This document shows positions 22,457 through 30,571 of a stretch of DNA of 40,633 nt, piece after piece. Position 1 is the stretch's first letter. The number at the start of each line of letters is the position of its first letter. Source of the DNA: Anaerolineae bacterium. Its GTDB lineage: Bacteria; Chloroflexota; Anaerolineae; Aggregatilineales; JAFGMM01. Location of the stretch: NCBI GenBank assembly GCA_016927535.1, contig JAFGMM010000412.1, forward strand, positions 1 to 40,633. Direction: 5' to 3'. The notes below the pieces were generated by a model. That model did not search any database and had not been told where the DNA came from. It saw nothing but the letters and a program-made list of their open reading frames with translations. The position numbers were made by a program, and so were the translations under genes.

Positions 22457-24679
22457 TTATGACCCGCCGCCCGCCGCCAGCGCCTTGTCGATTTCCTCCA
22501 GCCGCGCCTCGACATCCGGCATGAAGTCGTAGCTGTAAACGCCTTGCCAGACCAGCAGCCACTCGTAGTCGTGCTTCGCCAGGTCGGGCGCGCCGGCCAT
22601 CTCGCGGATCAGGCCGCGATAATAGTAGCGCGTCCCGGTCTTGCCGATTGCCAGCGCCTCCTCGATGTGCGTGTTCGCCTGCTCGACCAGCGCGGAGTCA
22701 CGCTCGTCTGCGCTCTGCGCCCCGGCCAGGCGGTAGTAAGTCAGCGCCAAAGATTCGCGGACCGCGCCGGTCTGCTCCACGGTAAGCCGGCCGCTGCCGA
22801 GCAGAGTTTGCAAGATCGGTTGGGCCTCCTCGTATTCTTTAGTATCGACCAAGATTTGCGCCAGCATCAACTGGTACTCGACGTTATCGGGATCGGCTTC
22901 GAGCAGGGTTTCCAGGTCCAACCGGGCGCGGTTATAGTCCTGGATGGTGAAAGACGCGCGCGCCCGCCCTTCGAGCGCGGCCCGGCTATCGCCAAGCTGG
23001 AGCGCGCCGGTGTAGTCCTCAATTGCCTGGAGGTAAAGCCGCCGTTCGGCGTACATGGTAGCGCGCGCCAGGTATGCCTCCTGCAAGGCCGCGCGCAGAT
23101 CAGGCGTCATCGCGTCTTCCGGGATATCGAACGACAGCGCCCGGTCGTAAGCCGGCAGCGCCCGGTCCAGGTTGCCCTCCAGGTAGCGCGCCTTGCCCAT
23201 CAGCGCCCAGCCGGTCACACTGTCGGGATAGTAAAGCAAGTACGCCTCCAGATCCAACACCGCGCGGCCATACCACGCAACCGCTTCGTTCTCCCTGTCC
23301 GCTGCCTGCCCAAACGCAAGATCGGCGTCCACCGCCAGCCGGTAAGCACTCTCGGCGAGCGGGTCGATGTACAGCACCTTGCGGGCCAGGGTCAGCGCAG
23401 CGTCCGGGTCGCCGCGCAGCAGTTCGATTTCGCCCAGCCTGACGAGCAGCAGCACATTGTAGCGCAGCCTGGGCTGGTCGGTCGTGGCCCGCAGCACCAG
23501 ATCATAAGCGTCGCCCACCCGCCCCTGCTCCAGGTACACATCGGCCTGTGTCAGCACCGGCAGATCAAACGACGGGTCGGCCCGGATGGCGGACAGGTTA
23601 AACGACGCGCTTTCGTCCAGGCGGCCCTGCTTATAGTAAACATAACCCGCCGCCGCATTCAACAGCGCCATAGTGCTTTCGCCGTGGCCGCTCAAGATGC
23701 CGCCCGGATTCTGGAAATCCTCGATCGGCAGCCCGTCGGCGATGATATCCCCGCTCGTGAGCACGTCCTCGGCCTCGTCGTAGTCGCCCTGCATGGCATA
23801 CGACATCGCCTCGTAAAAGTACGTATCGAACTGCTTTTCGACCGAGCCGGTGCGCGCGCTCTTCGCCAGGTCGATGGCCTCGGCGTAGTTTCCCGCAAGG
23901 TACGCATCCTGCATCCGCTTGAGGTCAGGTTCGGTCGCATACTCGCTCTGCTTATACGCGGGCGTCGGGGTCAGCACATTGCCGCGCTTGAACTGGTCCG
24001 CGCCGTTGAGCGCCGCCAGGGCCGGCTCATAGGTGCTGGTCAATGTGGGCGGGATGCGCGGCGTGGGTGAGGGCGTATTCGTCGGGCCAAGCGTAGGCGT
24101 GGGCGTCGGCGTATAAGGCGGCGGGGTCGGCGTGGCCGAAGCCGCCGTCAGCGCTGTGATGACCGAACCGCCGGCGAGAGCCACAAGCGCAACCAGGGCA
24201 ATCGCTGCCACCGCCACCGCCGCGACCATCCCCACCCGGAGCCGGGCGGCGCTCTGCTCGCCGGCGCGCCCCCGGGTCTTGCGCGCCCACTGAAAGCCGA
24301 AGTCCGGCTCGACCGGCGCGGTATACTCCGCCAGGAATTGGTCCAACAACGGCTGCACGGCCTTGAGCGTCTGGTCGCCGGCGACCGGGACGCCCGCTGC
24401 GGCCGGCCGGTCGGCAGCCGGCCCCGGCGCTGCCGCAACCCCCAGCGCGCGCAGCCCCTTCAACGCCATCTCATTCTGCGGATTAACCTGGAGCAGTTGA
24501 CGCAGACAGAAGACACGCTCTTGGTTGTCCTTCGCTACGCTGCTGAGCCACAACCACGTCAGTTCGTTGCGCGGGTCGAGCCGCACCGCCTGCTGGAGTA
24601 AAGCCCGCGCCTGGTCCTTTTGCCCGGCCTGCGCAGCGGCGATGCCTCGCTTTAGCAAATCCTGTGCTGATTCGGCCAT
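22457..24679 (-). CDS. Large membrane-anchored TPR-repeat protein
   Basis: 740 residues from ATG 24679, behind AAGGG with 7-base spacing; an upstream in-frame start at 24736 lacks a ribosome site. A short cytoplasmic N-terminal domain has two TPR-like units (LLKRGIAAAQAGQKDQARAL and a WLWLSSVAKDNQERVFCLRQ repeat). One transmembrane helix (about 150-176) is followed by a Thr/Pro-rich spacer (PTPTPTLGPTNTPSPTP), a style common in exported Chloroflexota proteins. The rest (~500 residues) is a long run of TPR repeats. One has PDSVTGWALMGKARYLEGNL and another EDYTGALQLGDSRAALEGRA, so the bulk of the solenoid is extracytoplasmic. TPR solenoids bind partner proteins; none can be named. Confidence 0.88.
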   Translation of the reverse strand: MAESAQDLLKRGIAAAQAGQKDQARALLQQAVRLDPRNELTWLWLSSVAKDNQERVFCLRQLLQVNPQNEMALKGLRALGVAAAPGPAADRPAAAGVPVAGDQTLKAVQPLLDQFLAEYTAPVEPDFGFQWARKTRGRAGEQSAARLRVGMVAAVAVAAIALVALVALAGGSVITALTAASATPTPPPYTPTPTPTLGPTNTPSPTPRIPPTLTSTYEPALAALNGADQFKRGNVLTPTPAYKQSEYATEPDLKRMQDAYLAGNYAEAIDLAKSARTGSVEKQFDTYFYEAMSYAMQGDYDEAEDVLTSGDIIADGLPIEDFQNPGGILSGHGESTMALLNAAAGYVYYKQGRLDESASFNLSAIRADPSFDLPVLTQADVYLEQGRVGDAYDLVLRATTDQPRLRYNVLLLVRLGEIELLRGDPDAALTLARKVLYIDPLAESAYRLAVDADLAFGQAADRENEAVAWYGRAVLDLEAYLLYYPDSVTGWALMGKARYLEGNLDRALPAYDRALSFDIPEDAMTPDLRAALQEAYLARATMYAERRLYLQAIEDYTGALQLGDSRAALEGRARASFTIQDYNRARLDLETLLEADPDNVEYQLMLAQILVDTKEYEEAQPILQTLLGSGRLTVEQTGAVRESLALTYYRLAGAQSADERDSALVEQANTHIEEALAIGKTGTRYYYRGLIREMAGAPDLAKHDYEWLLVWQGVYSYDFMPDVEARLEEIDKALAAGGGS

Positions 24680-24741
24680 GCTGTTGCCCTTATACAAGCA
24701 ATACTTGAATGCAACCGGGGGGTCGTCTACACACAACGCTC

Positions 24742-24747
24742 ATTATA
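24742..24747 (-). promoter_or_regulatory. -10 element (TATAAT) for the TPR gene
   Basis: Minus strand CTTGTATAATGAGC gives a perfect -10 hexamer 62 bases before ATG 24679. No convincing -35 is visible, so this is tentative. Confidence 0.4.
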
Positions 24748-24811
24748 CAAGATTCCAAAGATATGCACACAGCACGGGTGTATCCCGCGTTGTTGGCGAG
24801 ATTTTTTAATG

Positions 24812-24891
24812 GGACGCGGATTTTTAGTCTGAACGCGGATTTTTAGTCTGAATCCGCGTTTATCCGCGTTTATCCGTGTTTATCCGCGTCC
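24812..24891. repeat. Compact palindromic repeat cluster with tandem units
   Basis: An 80-bp block in the 361-bp gap 24680-25040. Its ends form a perfect 10-bp inverted repeat, GGACGCGGAT (24812-24821) and ATCCGCGTCC (24882-24891). Inside are two exact 19-bp tandem copies of ACGCGGATTTTTAGTCTGA (24814-24832 and 24833-24851), then four ATCCGYGTTT-type units at ten-base steps (24852-24890). It has no coding potential. It resembles dispersed intergenic repeats or a small non-autonomous element; copy number elsewhere cannot be judged from one window. Apart from this block and the flanking promoter elements I see nothing else in the gap. Confidence 0.75.
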
Positions 24892-25008
24892 TAATTTTCT
24901 TTCCGCCAAAAATCTGGGATGCACCCACACAGCACCGTATGCTACCGCAGCCAGACCGCCAATCGCCCCGGCGCGCGGTTGGGGGGCACTGTACCCTCAA
25001 CGTATAAC

Positions 25009-25032
25009 GAAAGCAACGCTTTCTGGTATAAT
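25009..25032 (+). promoter_or_regulatory. Extended -10 promoter with overlapping palindromic operator-like site
   Basis: TGGTATAAT (TATAAT at 25027-25032) lies only eight bases before ATG 25041, so the transcript could be leaderless or nearly so. Immediately upstream is a perfect inverted repeat GAAAGC-AAC-GCTTTC (25009-25023) covering the spacer where a repressor would block RNA polymerase. The repressor is unknown. Confidence 0.5.
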
Positions 25033-25040
25033 CGCCTTTG

Positions 25041-25463
25041 ATGGCTGAAAAAAAGAACCCGCCCACCAAACGCACCGTCCCTACCGACCACGCCGGCATT
25101 CTGATTGCCGCGTTCGTCTCGGCGGCGGCCGGCTGGGCGGGAATCGCTTATATTGTCGCCAATACGCTGCCGCGCGCCTTCCCCTACTGGCTGTTCTTCG
25201 TGTGCCTGTTCATGGCGGCGGCAGGGACGGCGTTGCCTTTCGTGCGCTTCTTGAATGTGCGCTTCTCGCGCCGTGATGCGCCCTCTGTGCCTGGCAACGT
25301 GATCTTGCGGCAAAGCATCTGGGTGGCGATGTTTATTACGGCGGCGGCGTGGCTGCGCATCCCGCGTATGCTCAATTGGATCACCGGGTTTTTCTTGGCG
25401 CTCAGCCTGATCGTGATCGAAATCTTCCTGCGCCTGCGCGAGCGCGCCCACACCGACTCGTGA
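25041..25463 (+). CDS. Small integral membrane protein (140 aa), uncharacterised
   Basis: 140 residues from ATG 25041; an in-frame TTG at 25038 is an alternative. A charged N-terminus (MAEKKNPPTKRTVPTDH) is followed by about four membrane helices: AGILIAAFVSAAAGWAGIAYIV, YWLFFVCLFMAAAGTALPFV, a re-entrant or third segment around SIWVAMFITAAAWL, and ITGFFLALSLIVIEIFLRL. I do not recognise a named family, though similar four-helix small proteins occur next to housekeeping genes. No Shine-Dalgarno is visible because the promoter -10 is so close to the start. It lies 60 bases before the M24 peptidase gene and may be its co-transcribed partner. Confidence 0.75.
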   Translation: MAEKKNPPTKRTVPTDHAGILIAAFVSAAAGWAGIAYIVANTLPRAFPYWLFFVCLFMAAAGTALPFVRFLNVRFSRRDAPSVPGNVILRQSIWVAMFITAAAWLRIPRMLNWITGFFLALSLIVIEIFLRLRERAHTDS

Positions 25464-25522
25464 TATACCGGCGCTCTGTGGTACATTCTTTTCTTATTTC
25501 CCCTTAAGGAGAAGCAGTCTTC

Positions 25523-26755
25523 ATGAAAAGCGACCTCGACCGCCTGATGATCGAACGCGAACTGGACGCCCTCGTCATTCTTAAAGCGAGCCACGCCGAT
25601 GTCATGGCAATGAATTACATGACCGGCAACGCCAGCCTCGGAGCGGCCTATCTCATCAAAAAGTCCGGTGAACCCGCCGCGCTGATCTGCGGCGCGTTCG
25701 AGCGCGACGAAGCCGCCAAGAGCGGTCTTCAAGTCAGCATCTTGCAGGACTACGACCTTACGAATCTGCGCAAAGAACACAAAGACGACGCCTTCGGGTT
25801 GCAGGTGGCGCTGTGGAACAACATCTTTGCAGCGTTCGACATCAATCATGGGCGCGTGGGCTTTTACGGTTTGGCCGACCCCGGCGTAACCTTCCAGGTG
25901 CTCAACCGGCTGGTCGCTGCGCGGCCCGATATCGAAGTCGTCGGCGAGACGGGCATCGATATCTTCACCGCCGCCATGCGGACCAAAGACCCCGCCGAAA
26001 TCGAAAGCCTCATCGACGTGGGCAAGCGTGCATCGGCGATAGTCAACGACACGCTCGACTTCATCACCGGCCACGTGGTCAAAAACGGGGCCGTGGTCAA
26101 GGCGAACGGCGCGCCGCTCACCATCGGCGAGGTGAAGCGCTTCGTGCGCGCGCAGTTATTGAAACACGATCTCGAAGCGCCGGAGGACATGATCTTCGCA
26201 CAAGGACGCGATGCCGGCGTCCCCCACTCGCAGGGCGAGGATGCCGACGCGCTGCAAACCGGTAAGTCGATTATCTTCGACTTTTTCCCGTGCGACCGGC
26301 ACACCGGCTACTATCACGATATGACGCGCACGTGGTGCCTGGGTTACGCGCCCGACGACGTACAGGAAGCCTACGCGCAGGTGATGGAGGCGTTCGATGC
26401 GGTGATGGCGACGTACCGGGTCGGCGCGAAGTGCATCGACTATCAAAACCTGGTCTGTGATATATTCGAGAAGTACGGGCACAACACGGCCCGCAACGAT
26501 GACGACTCACTGGAGGGCTACCTGCACAGCCTGGGGCACGGCATCGGGTTGAACATCCACGAAGCGCCGCGCTTCAGCCACTTTGCGCCGAACGACACCC
26601 TTGAGGTGGGCAACGCCTTCACGCTGGAGCCGGGGCTGTACTACCCCAACAGCAAAGGTTGGGGCGTGCGCATCGAGGACAGCCTGTACATCGACGCGGA
26701 TGGGAAAGTGAAGAGTCTGACGGACATGCCAAAGGATTTAATCATTACCTGGTAG
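25523..26755 (+). CDS. M24 family metallopeptidase (Xaa-Pro aminopeptidase-like)
   Basis: 410 residues, ATG 25523 after AAGGAGAAG. M24 'pita-bread' enzymes cleave N-terminal residues before proline with a two-metal centre in the cytoplasm. All five metal ligands can be placed: Asp 253 (IIFDFFP), Asp 266 (YYHDMTRT), His 339 (SLGHGIGLNIHEAP), Glu 369 (FTLEPGLYY) and Glu 385 (GVRIEDS). The N-terminal creatinase-like domain (1-~160) is intact. FDFFP instead of the usual DxG around the first ligand marks a divergent subgroup, so the natural substrate may differ from Xaa-Pro peptides. The next gene, tsaD, starts five bases after the stop, so they are co-transcribed. Confidence 0.92.
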   Translation: MKSDLDRLMIERELDALVILKASHADVMAMNYMTGNASLGAAYLIKKSGEPAALICGAFERDEAAKSGLQVSILQDYDLTNLRKEHKDDAFGLQVALWNNIFAAFDINHGRVGFYGLADPGVTFQVLNRLVAARPDIEVVGETGIDIFTAAMRTKDPAEIESLIDVGKRASAIVNDTLDFITGHVVKNGAVVKANGAPLTIGEVKRFVRAQLLKHDLEAPEDMIFAQGRDAGVPHSQGEDADALQTGKSIIFDFFPCDRHTGYYHDMTRTWCLGYAPDDVQEAYAQVMEAFDAVMATYRVGAKCIDYQNLVCDIFEKYGHNTARNDDDSLEGYLHSLGHGIGLNIHEAPRFSHFAPNDTLEVGNAFTLEPGLYYPNSKGWGVRIEDSLYIDADGKVKSLTDMPKDLIITW

Positions 26756-26760
26756 TTATC

Positions 26761-27810
26761 ATGACACGCATCCTCGCCATTGAAACCTCCTGCGATGAGA
26801 CCGCCGCCGCCGTCATCGAAGACGGGCGGCGCATCGTCGCCAGCGTCGTCGCCTCGCAGATTGACCTGCACGCGCAGTACGGCGGCGTCTTCCCGGAGAT
26901 GGCCTCGCGCGCGCACCTCGAAGCCATCGGCGCAGTGACGCAGCGCGCGTTAGACAAGGCTGGTCTTGACTATACGAAGCTCGACGCTATCGCAGTGACG
27001 CGCGGGCCAGGCCTGCCGGGGAGTCTGCTGGTCGGCGTCAACTTCGCCAAGGGCCTGGCGATGGGCGCCGGCCTGCCGCTGATCGGCGTCAACCACCTGG
27101 AGGGCCACATCTACGCGCTGTGGCTCATGGATGCGCCGCCGGTGCGCTTCCCGGCGGTGGCATTGATCGTCTCCGGCGGGCATACCTCTTTAGTGTTGAT
27201 GACCGGGCACGGCGCATACCGGCAGCTCGGCGCGACGCTGGACGATGCGGCCGGCGAAGCCTTCGACAAGGTGGGGCGTGTGCTGAGCCTGCCCTACCCC
27301 GGCGGGCCGAATATCGAGAAGGCGGCGCAGGCCGGCCGCGCCGACGCCTACGACTTCCCGCTCGCCAAGCCCGACGGCACTTTCGACTTCAGCTTCTCCG
27401 GCCTCAAGACGGCGGTCATCCGAGCGGTGAAGGCCGGGCCGGGCCACCACGTCCCGCGCGGCGACGTCGAACTGCGCAGCGATATCCACGTGCCGGACGT
27501 CGCCGCGAGCTTCCAAAAGGCGGTCATCGACGCGCTGGTCATCAAGACCGCCGCCGCCGCCCGCGCCTACAAAGCTCATGAAGTGCTGCTGGTCGGCGGG
27601 GTGAGCGCCAACCAAGCGCTTCGCCAGGCGATGGAAACGCGCGCCGGCGTGCCGGTGCGCTACCCGCCGCTCAAGCTCTGCACCGACAACGCCGCGATGA
27701 TCGGCGCGGCGGCGCACTTCCGCTTTATCGCCGGCCAGCGCGACGGCCTCGATATGGACGTGCTGCCGATGTGGCCCATCGACGCCCTGCCGGCGCCGGC
27801 GCGTCCTTAG
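26761..27810 (+). CDS. tsaD: tRNA N6-adenosine threonylcarbamoyltransferase TsaD
   Basis: 349 residues from ATG 26761, five bases after the M24 gene. TsaD transfers threonylcarbamoyl from TC-AMP to A37 of ANN-decoding tRNAs, working with TsaB and TsaE. The ASKHA fold opens with ILAIETSCDETAAAVI. The metal-binding HxEGH is His 112/His 116 (NHLEGHIYAL), the nucleotide loop is SGGHTSLVL (138-146), and GGVSANQALR is near the C-terminus. Length is normal, although an insertion around PGHHVPRGDVELRSDIHVPD is longer than in E. coli. The start is firm because the preceding frame belongs to the end of the M24 gene. It serves the same tRNA class as the tRNA-Ile in this window. Confidence 0.97.
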   Translation: MTRILAIETSCDETAAAVIEDGRRIVASVVASQIDLHAQYGGVFPEMASRAHLEAIGAVTQRALDKAGLDYTKLDAIAVTRGPGLPGSLLVGVNFAKGLAMGAGLPLIGVNHLEGHIYALWLMDAPPVRFPAVALIVSGGHTSLVLMTGHGAYRQLGATLDDAAGEAFDKVGRVLSLPYPGGPNIEKAAQAGRADAYDFPLAKPDGTFDFSFSGLKTAVIRAVKAGPGHHVPRGDVELRSDIHVPDVAASFQKAVIDALVIKTAAAARAYKAHEVLLVGGVSANQALRQAMETRAGVPVRYPPLKLCTDNAAMIGAAAHFRFIAGQRDGLDMDVLPMWPIDALPAPARP

Positions 27811-27823
27811 CCGGGCGCGGAGA

Positions 27824-28717
27824 TCAGTTGTAGTGGACGGGTGTAGGCGTAGCCGGCAGCGCTGCAACCCTGACGGAGATGGTACAAGAGGCGATGGTAT
27901 TGTCTTCTGTGTCCATAACTGCGAGCCGGAACTGGTAGACGCCCGGCTCGAACGCCGAACCGTCGAACTGGCCTAGCACGCCGTTATCGACCGGCGCGGT
28001 ATAGGTGCGCAGCACAGCCCATTGATCGTTCGTTTCGGGTCCCTTTAGCTCAAACCGGTAGGAACTGAACCCGGCAGTATTCGCCGAACCTTTTACGACG
28101 ACGTTCTCGTAAAGCACCAACCCGTTAACCGGCATGGCGATGACGGCGCCGGGGTCGTTGCAGCCGATCACGGGCGGGATATCGGCGGCCGGCATGAGCG
28201 TACCGGGCGGGGTAGCGGTAGGTGTGTGGGTGGCATCCACCTCGCCGGAAAAGATATCGGTCGGAGAGCCGCGCAAAGTCGGAATCGGCGTCGCGGCGCT
28301 GCCGCCGCCCTCCGGGTACATGGCGTCGCCGGTATCGGCAAGGATGGCCTGGGCGTCGGGCGTGGCATCGACGGCATGCGCGCTGGTGTTCGGCACCTGG
28401 GTAACAAACCGCTCGCGCATGTCGATCATACTGAAACGGGTCGTGCTGACGGGATTGGCGCGCAGGTAAGGCGCGACCACGCGGCTGATGGCGACCACGG
28501 CCAAGATGATGAGGATCAATACCCCTAGCTGGTCGATGGCGCGGGCGCGCCGGTTCAGCGCCAGCTCGCGCTCGAGTTCGTATTGGGCGCGCGCCAAGTC
28601 GCGCCGGGCCGGGCGCAGCCGCCAGAACCAGACCACCAGCACCCCGGCGGCGCAGAGCGCATAGATGCCGATCTGGTTTTGATCGACGAAAAGGAAAAAG
28701 TTGATCAGCCTATCCAT
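27824..28717 (-). CDS. Membrane-anchored extracytoplasmic protein with Ig-like C-terminal domain
   Basis: 297 residues. Two membrane helices (about 15-34 and 61-82) flank a basic cytoplasmic loop rich in Arg and Glu (ARRDLARAQYELERELALNR). An external low-complexity region rich in Thr, Pro and Ala (ATPIPTLRGSPTDIF, THTPTATPPGT) leads to a C-terminal beta-rich domain (about 195-287). That domain starts at CNDPGAVIAMPVNGLVLYEN and contains GSANTAGFSSYRFELKG and FEPGVYQFRLAVMDTEDNTI, which looks like an Ig/fibronectin-type or Big-like sandwich. It starts seven bases after the PNP stop and is the last gene of the xerD-like/PNP/this-gene run. The role is unknown; a cell-surface or wall-binding function is likely. 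Confidence 0.78.
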   Translation of the reverse strand: MDRLINFFLFVDQNQIGIYALCAAGVLVVWFWRLRPARRDLARAQYELERELALNRRARAIDQLGVLILIILAVVAISRVVAPYLRANPVSTTRFSMIDMRERFVTQVPNTSAHAVDATPDAQAILADTGDAMYPEGGGSAATPIPTLRGSPTDIFSGEVDATHTPTATPPGTLMPAADIPPVIGCNDPGAVIAMPVNGLVLYENVVVKGSANTAGFSSYRFELKGPETNDQWAVLRTYTAPVDNGVLGQFDGSAFEPGVYQFRLAVMDTEDNTIASCTISVRVAALPATPTPVHYN

Positions 28718-28724
28718 GCTTTTA

Positions 28725-29561
28725 TCATAACATGCGCAGCACGCCGCGCAATATGGCTTCCATCCTCGGCGCGATTTGCTTACCGGCTTCTAAGACTTCT
28801 TCGTGATTGGGCGCGCCTTCGGCCTCGTTGCTGTCAATGGCAACGTTGGTAATGCCGGAGATTCCCAGCACACGCATGTTCATATGCCGTGCAACGACCA
28901 CCTCCGGCACCGTGGACATGCCCACCGCGTCCGCACCCCACAGGCGCAGCATGCGGATATCGGCGGGCGTCTCAAACGAGGGGCCGGAGAGACAAATATA
29001 AACGCCCTCGCGCAGCGGCACACCGGCCTGGGCAGCGGCCCGGCGTGCCAGGTCTTGAAGCGCCCGGTCATAAGCCCGGTTCATGCTGGGGAAGCGCGGG
29101 CCGAGCGCATCGTCGTTGGGGCCGCGCAGCGGATTCCCCTCCCCTACCATGCCGATCAGGTTGATGTGATCGGTAATCAGCATCAGGTCGCCGGTGCGGA
29201 AATGCTTGTCCAGGCCGCCGGCGGCGTTGGTGACGAACAGGGTCTTGATTCCCATAAGATGCATCACACGGACCGGCAGGGTGACCTGAGCCATGCTGTA
29301 ACCCTCGTAATAATGGATGCGCCCCTGCATGACCAGCACGGCTTGATCCTCCAGCCGCCCGGCGACCAGCCGCCCGCGGTGTCCGGGCACGGTTGACTTG
29401 GGCCAGTGCGGTAGATCGTCGTAAGGGATGATATCGGCGTCTTCGACTGCCCCGGCGAGCGGCCCCAGCCCGGAGCCGAGAACCATAGCAACCGCCGGGC
29501 GGTGACCGGTGCGTGCGAGAACGGTGTCGGCGACTTCTTGGAACCGGGCGCGGTCATTCAT
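28725..29561 (-). CDS. Purine nucleoside phosphorylase (PNP/MTAP family, class II-type trimer)
   Basis: 278 residues from ATG 29561, preceded by TAGGAG at 8 bases; a longer frame to 29750 runs back into the recombinase gene and is rejected. The enzyme cleaves purine nucleosides with phosphate to base plus (deoxy)ribose-1-phosphate. Visible: phosphate loop GSGLG (29-33), VPGHRG (His 61), GRIHYYEGY (80-88), TNAAGG, GPSFETPADIRML (Glu 197) and GMSTVPE. The base-specificity position is Asn 239 in SGITNVA, which favours 6-oxopurines (inosine, guanosine). The Asp of methylthioadenosine phosphorylases is absent. The recombinase stop codon is part of this gene's Shine-Dalgarno, so expression is coupled. 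Confidence 0.95.
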   Translation of the reverse strand: MNDRARFQEVADTVLARTGHRPAVAMVLGSGLGPLAGAVEDADIIPYDDLPHWPKSTVPGHRGRLVAGRLEDQAVLVMQGRIHYYEGYSMAQVTLPVRVMHLMGIKTLFVTNAAGGLDKHFRTGDLMLITDHINLIGMVGEGNPLRGPNDDALGPRFPSMNRAYDRALQDLARRAAAQAGVPLREGVYICLSGPSFETPADIRMLRLWGADAVGMSTVPEVVVARHMNMRVLGISGITNVAIDSNEAEGAPNHEEVLEAGKQIAPRMEAILRGVLRML

Positions 29562-29572
29562 AAACACTGCTC

Positions 29573-30430
29573 CTATCGCTGCTTGTAAACCTGCGTGGTG
29601 GAAATGTTGGCATGCCCCAGCCGTTCTTGAACCTCGCGCAGCTCGGCGCCGTCCTCCAGCAGATGCGCGGCAAAAGAATGGCGCAGCATGTGAGGCGTAA
29701 CTTTCGCCTCCAGGCCGGCGGCTTCGGCGTAGCCTTTGATGATCAGCCATAGACCCTGGCGCGTGAGCTTTTGGCCCCGGTGGTTAAGAAAGAGCGTATC
29801 CTCGTTGGGGTCCTTAACCAACTGCGGGCGTCCTACCTCAAGGTAAACGACCAGACTGTCGGCAGCGGCGGCCATAGGAATGTGGCGCACCTGGCCGGCC
29901 CGGTTCGCACAAACGATCGTGCGCTCCGGCAGGTCCACCGCGTCAACCTTGAGCGAGACCAGTTCGGTGACGCGCATCCCGGTGGCATACAGCACCTCCA
30001 AGATGGCGCGGTCGCGCAAAGCTCTAGGATTGAGGTCGTTAGCCGGATCATAGATAGCCCCGACCAGGCGCGCGATTTCTTCCGGCGAGAGGATTTGAGG
30101 CGCGTTCTTTTTAACCCTCGGCGCATTCAAATTGGCCGCCGGATCAACGGCGATGACTTGCCGGGTTGTGAGATATTGAAAAAAGGATTTGGTCGCGGCG
30201 ACCTTACGCGCGATGGTCGAAGGCGCATAAGCGCGTTTATACAGGTGATCGACATATTGCTCGATTGTCTGGGGGGTGGCGTCGGCCCAGCCATGAACGA
30301 GGGGCTGAGCTTCGGCGCTACAAAAGCGGCTTAGCTGGTCGAGGTCATTGCGGTAAGCAGCCAATGTATTTTGGGCGTAATTTTGTTCTTGTGCAAGGTG
30401 CTTGAGAAAATCGCTCAAGGCTTGTTTCAT
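29573..30430 (-). CDS. XerC/XerD-like tyrosine recombinase, atypical active site and truncated C-terminus
   Basis: 285 residues, ATG 30430. An N-terminal SAM-like core-binding domain (1-~95) and a C-terminal catalytic domain (about 110-285) are complete. Placed residues: Arg 153 (YATGMRVTEL), His 247 and Arg 250 (TPHMLRHSFAAHLL), His 273 (ERLGHANISTTQ) and nucleophile Tyr 282. The beta-hairpin lysine (GKGNKER in E. coli XerD) is replaced by Arg 176 in VCANRAGQVRHIP. The chain ends three residues after the Tyr (VYKQR), where XerC/D normally carry about fifteen more residues for partner control. It could be the chromosome-dimer resolvase of this lineage or an orphan relative; no second Xer gene or dif-like site is obvious. 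A promoter at 30503-30532 drives it. Confidence 0.88.
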   Translation of the reverse strand: MKQALSDFLKHLAQEQNYAQNTLAAYRNDLDQLSRFCSAEAQPLVHGWADATPQTIEQYVDHLYKRAYAPSTIARKVAATKSFFQYLTTRQVIAVDPAANLNAPRVKKNAPQILSPEEIARLVGAIYDPANDLNPRALRDRAILEVLYATGMRVTELVSLKVDAVDLPERTIVCANRAGQVRHIPMAAAADSLVVYLEVGRPQLVKDPNEDTLFLNHRGQKLTRQGLWLIIKGYAEAAGLEAKVTPHMLRHSFAAHLLEDGAELREVQERLGHANISTTQVYKQR

Positions 30431-30502
30431 ATGATTAATCGCTTCGTCAATGTAGACAACTTGATATGTAACAAAGCACCACTTGAAATTATGTCAAGGC
30501 GC

Positions 30503-30532
30503 ATTATAGCACAAGGATTTTGGGGCGGTCAA
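30503..30532 (-). promoter_or_regulatory. Sigma-70-type promoter for the recombinase/PNP run
   Basis: On the minus strand TTGACC (-35, 30527-30532), an 18-bp spacer and TATAAT (-10, 30503-30508) form a near-consensus promoter. The leader to ATG 30430 is about 70 bases. Confidence 0.75.
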
Positions 30533-30571
30533 AAAGGGAGCACAGCGCGCCGCGTCCCGTCCGGGGGGAAA

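Noticed and set aside
22544-24070. 508-codon plus-strand frame opposite the TPR gene
   Set aside because: Antisense shadow; repeats of the TPR gene explain the open frame.
24852-24890. CRISPR-like ladder of short repeats
   Set aside because: Units are ten bases with no unique spacers between them, and no cas genes are present.
28725-29750. Longer purine nucleoside phosphorylase starting at 29750
   Set aside because: The extra 63 codons overlap the 3' end of the recombinase gene and show no family similarity; ATG 29561 has a good ribosome site.
29573-30430. Phage or integrative-element integrase
   Set aside because: Length and domain order match XerC/D, it is co-transcribed with purine nucleoside phosphorylase, and no attachment repeats or phage genes are near.
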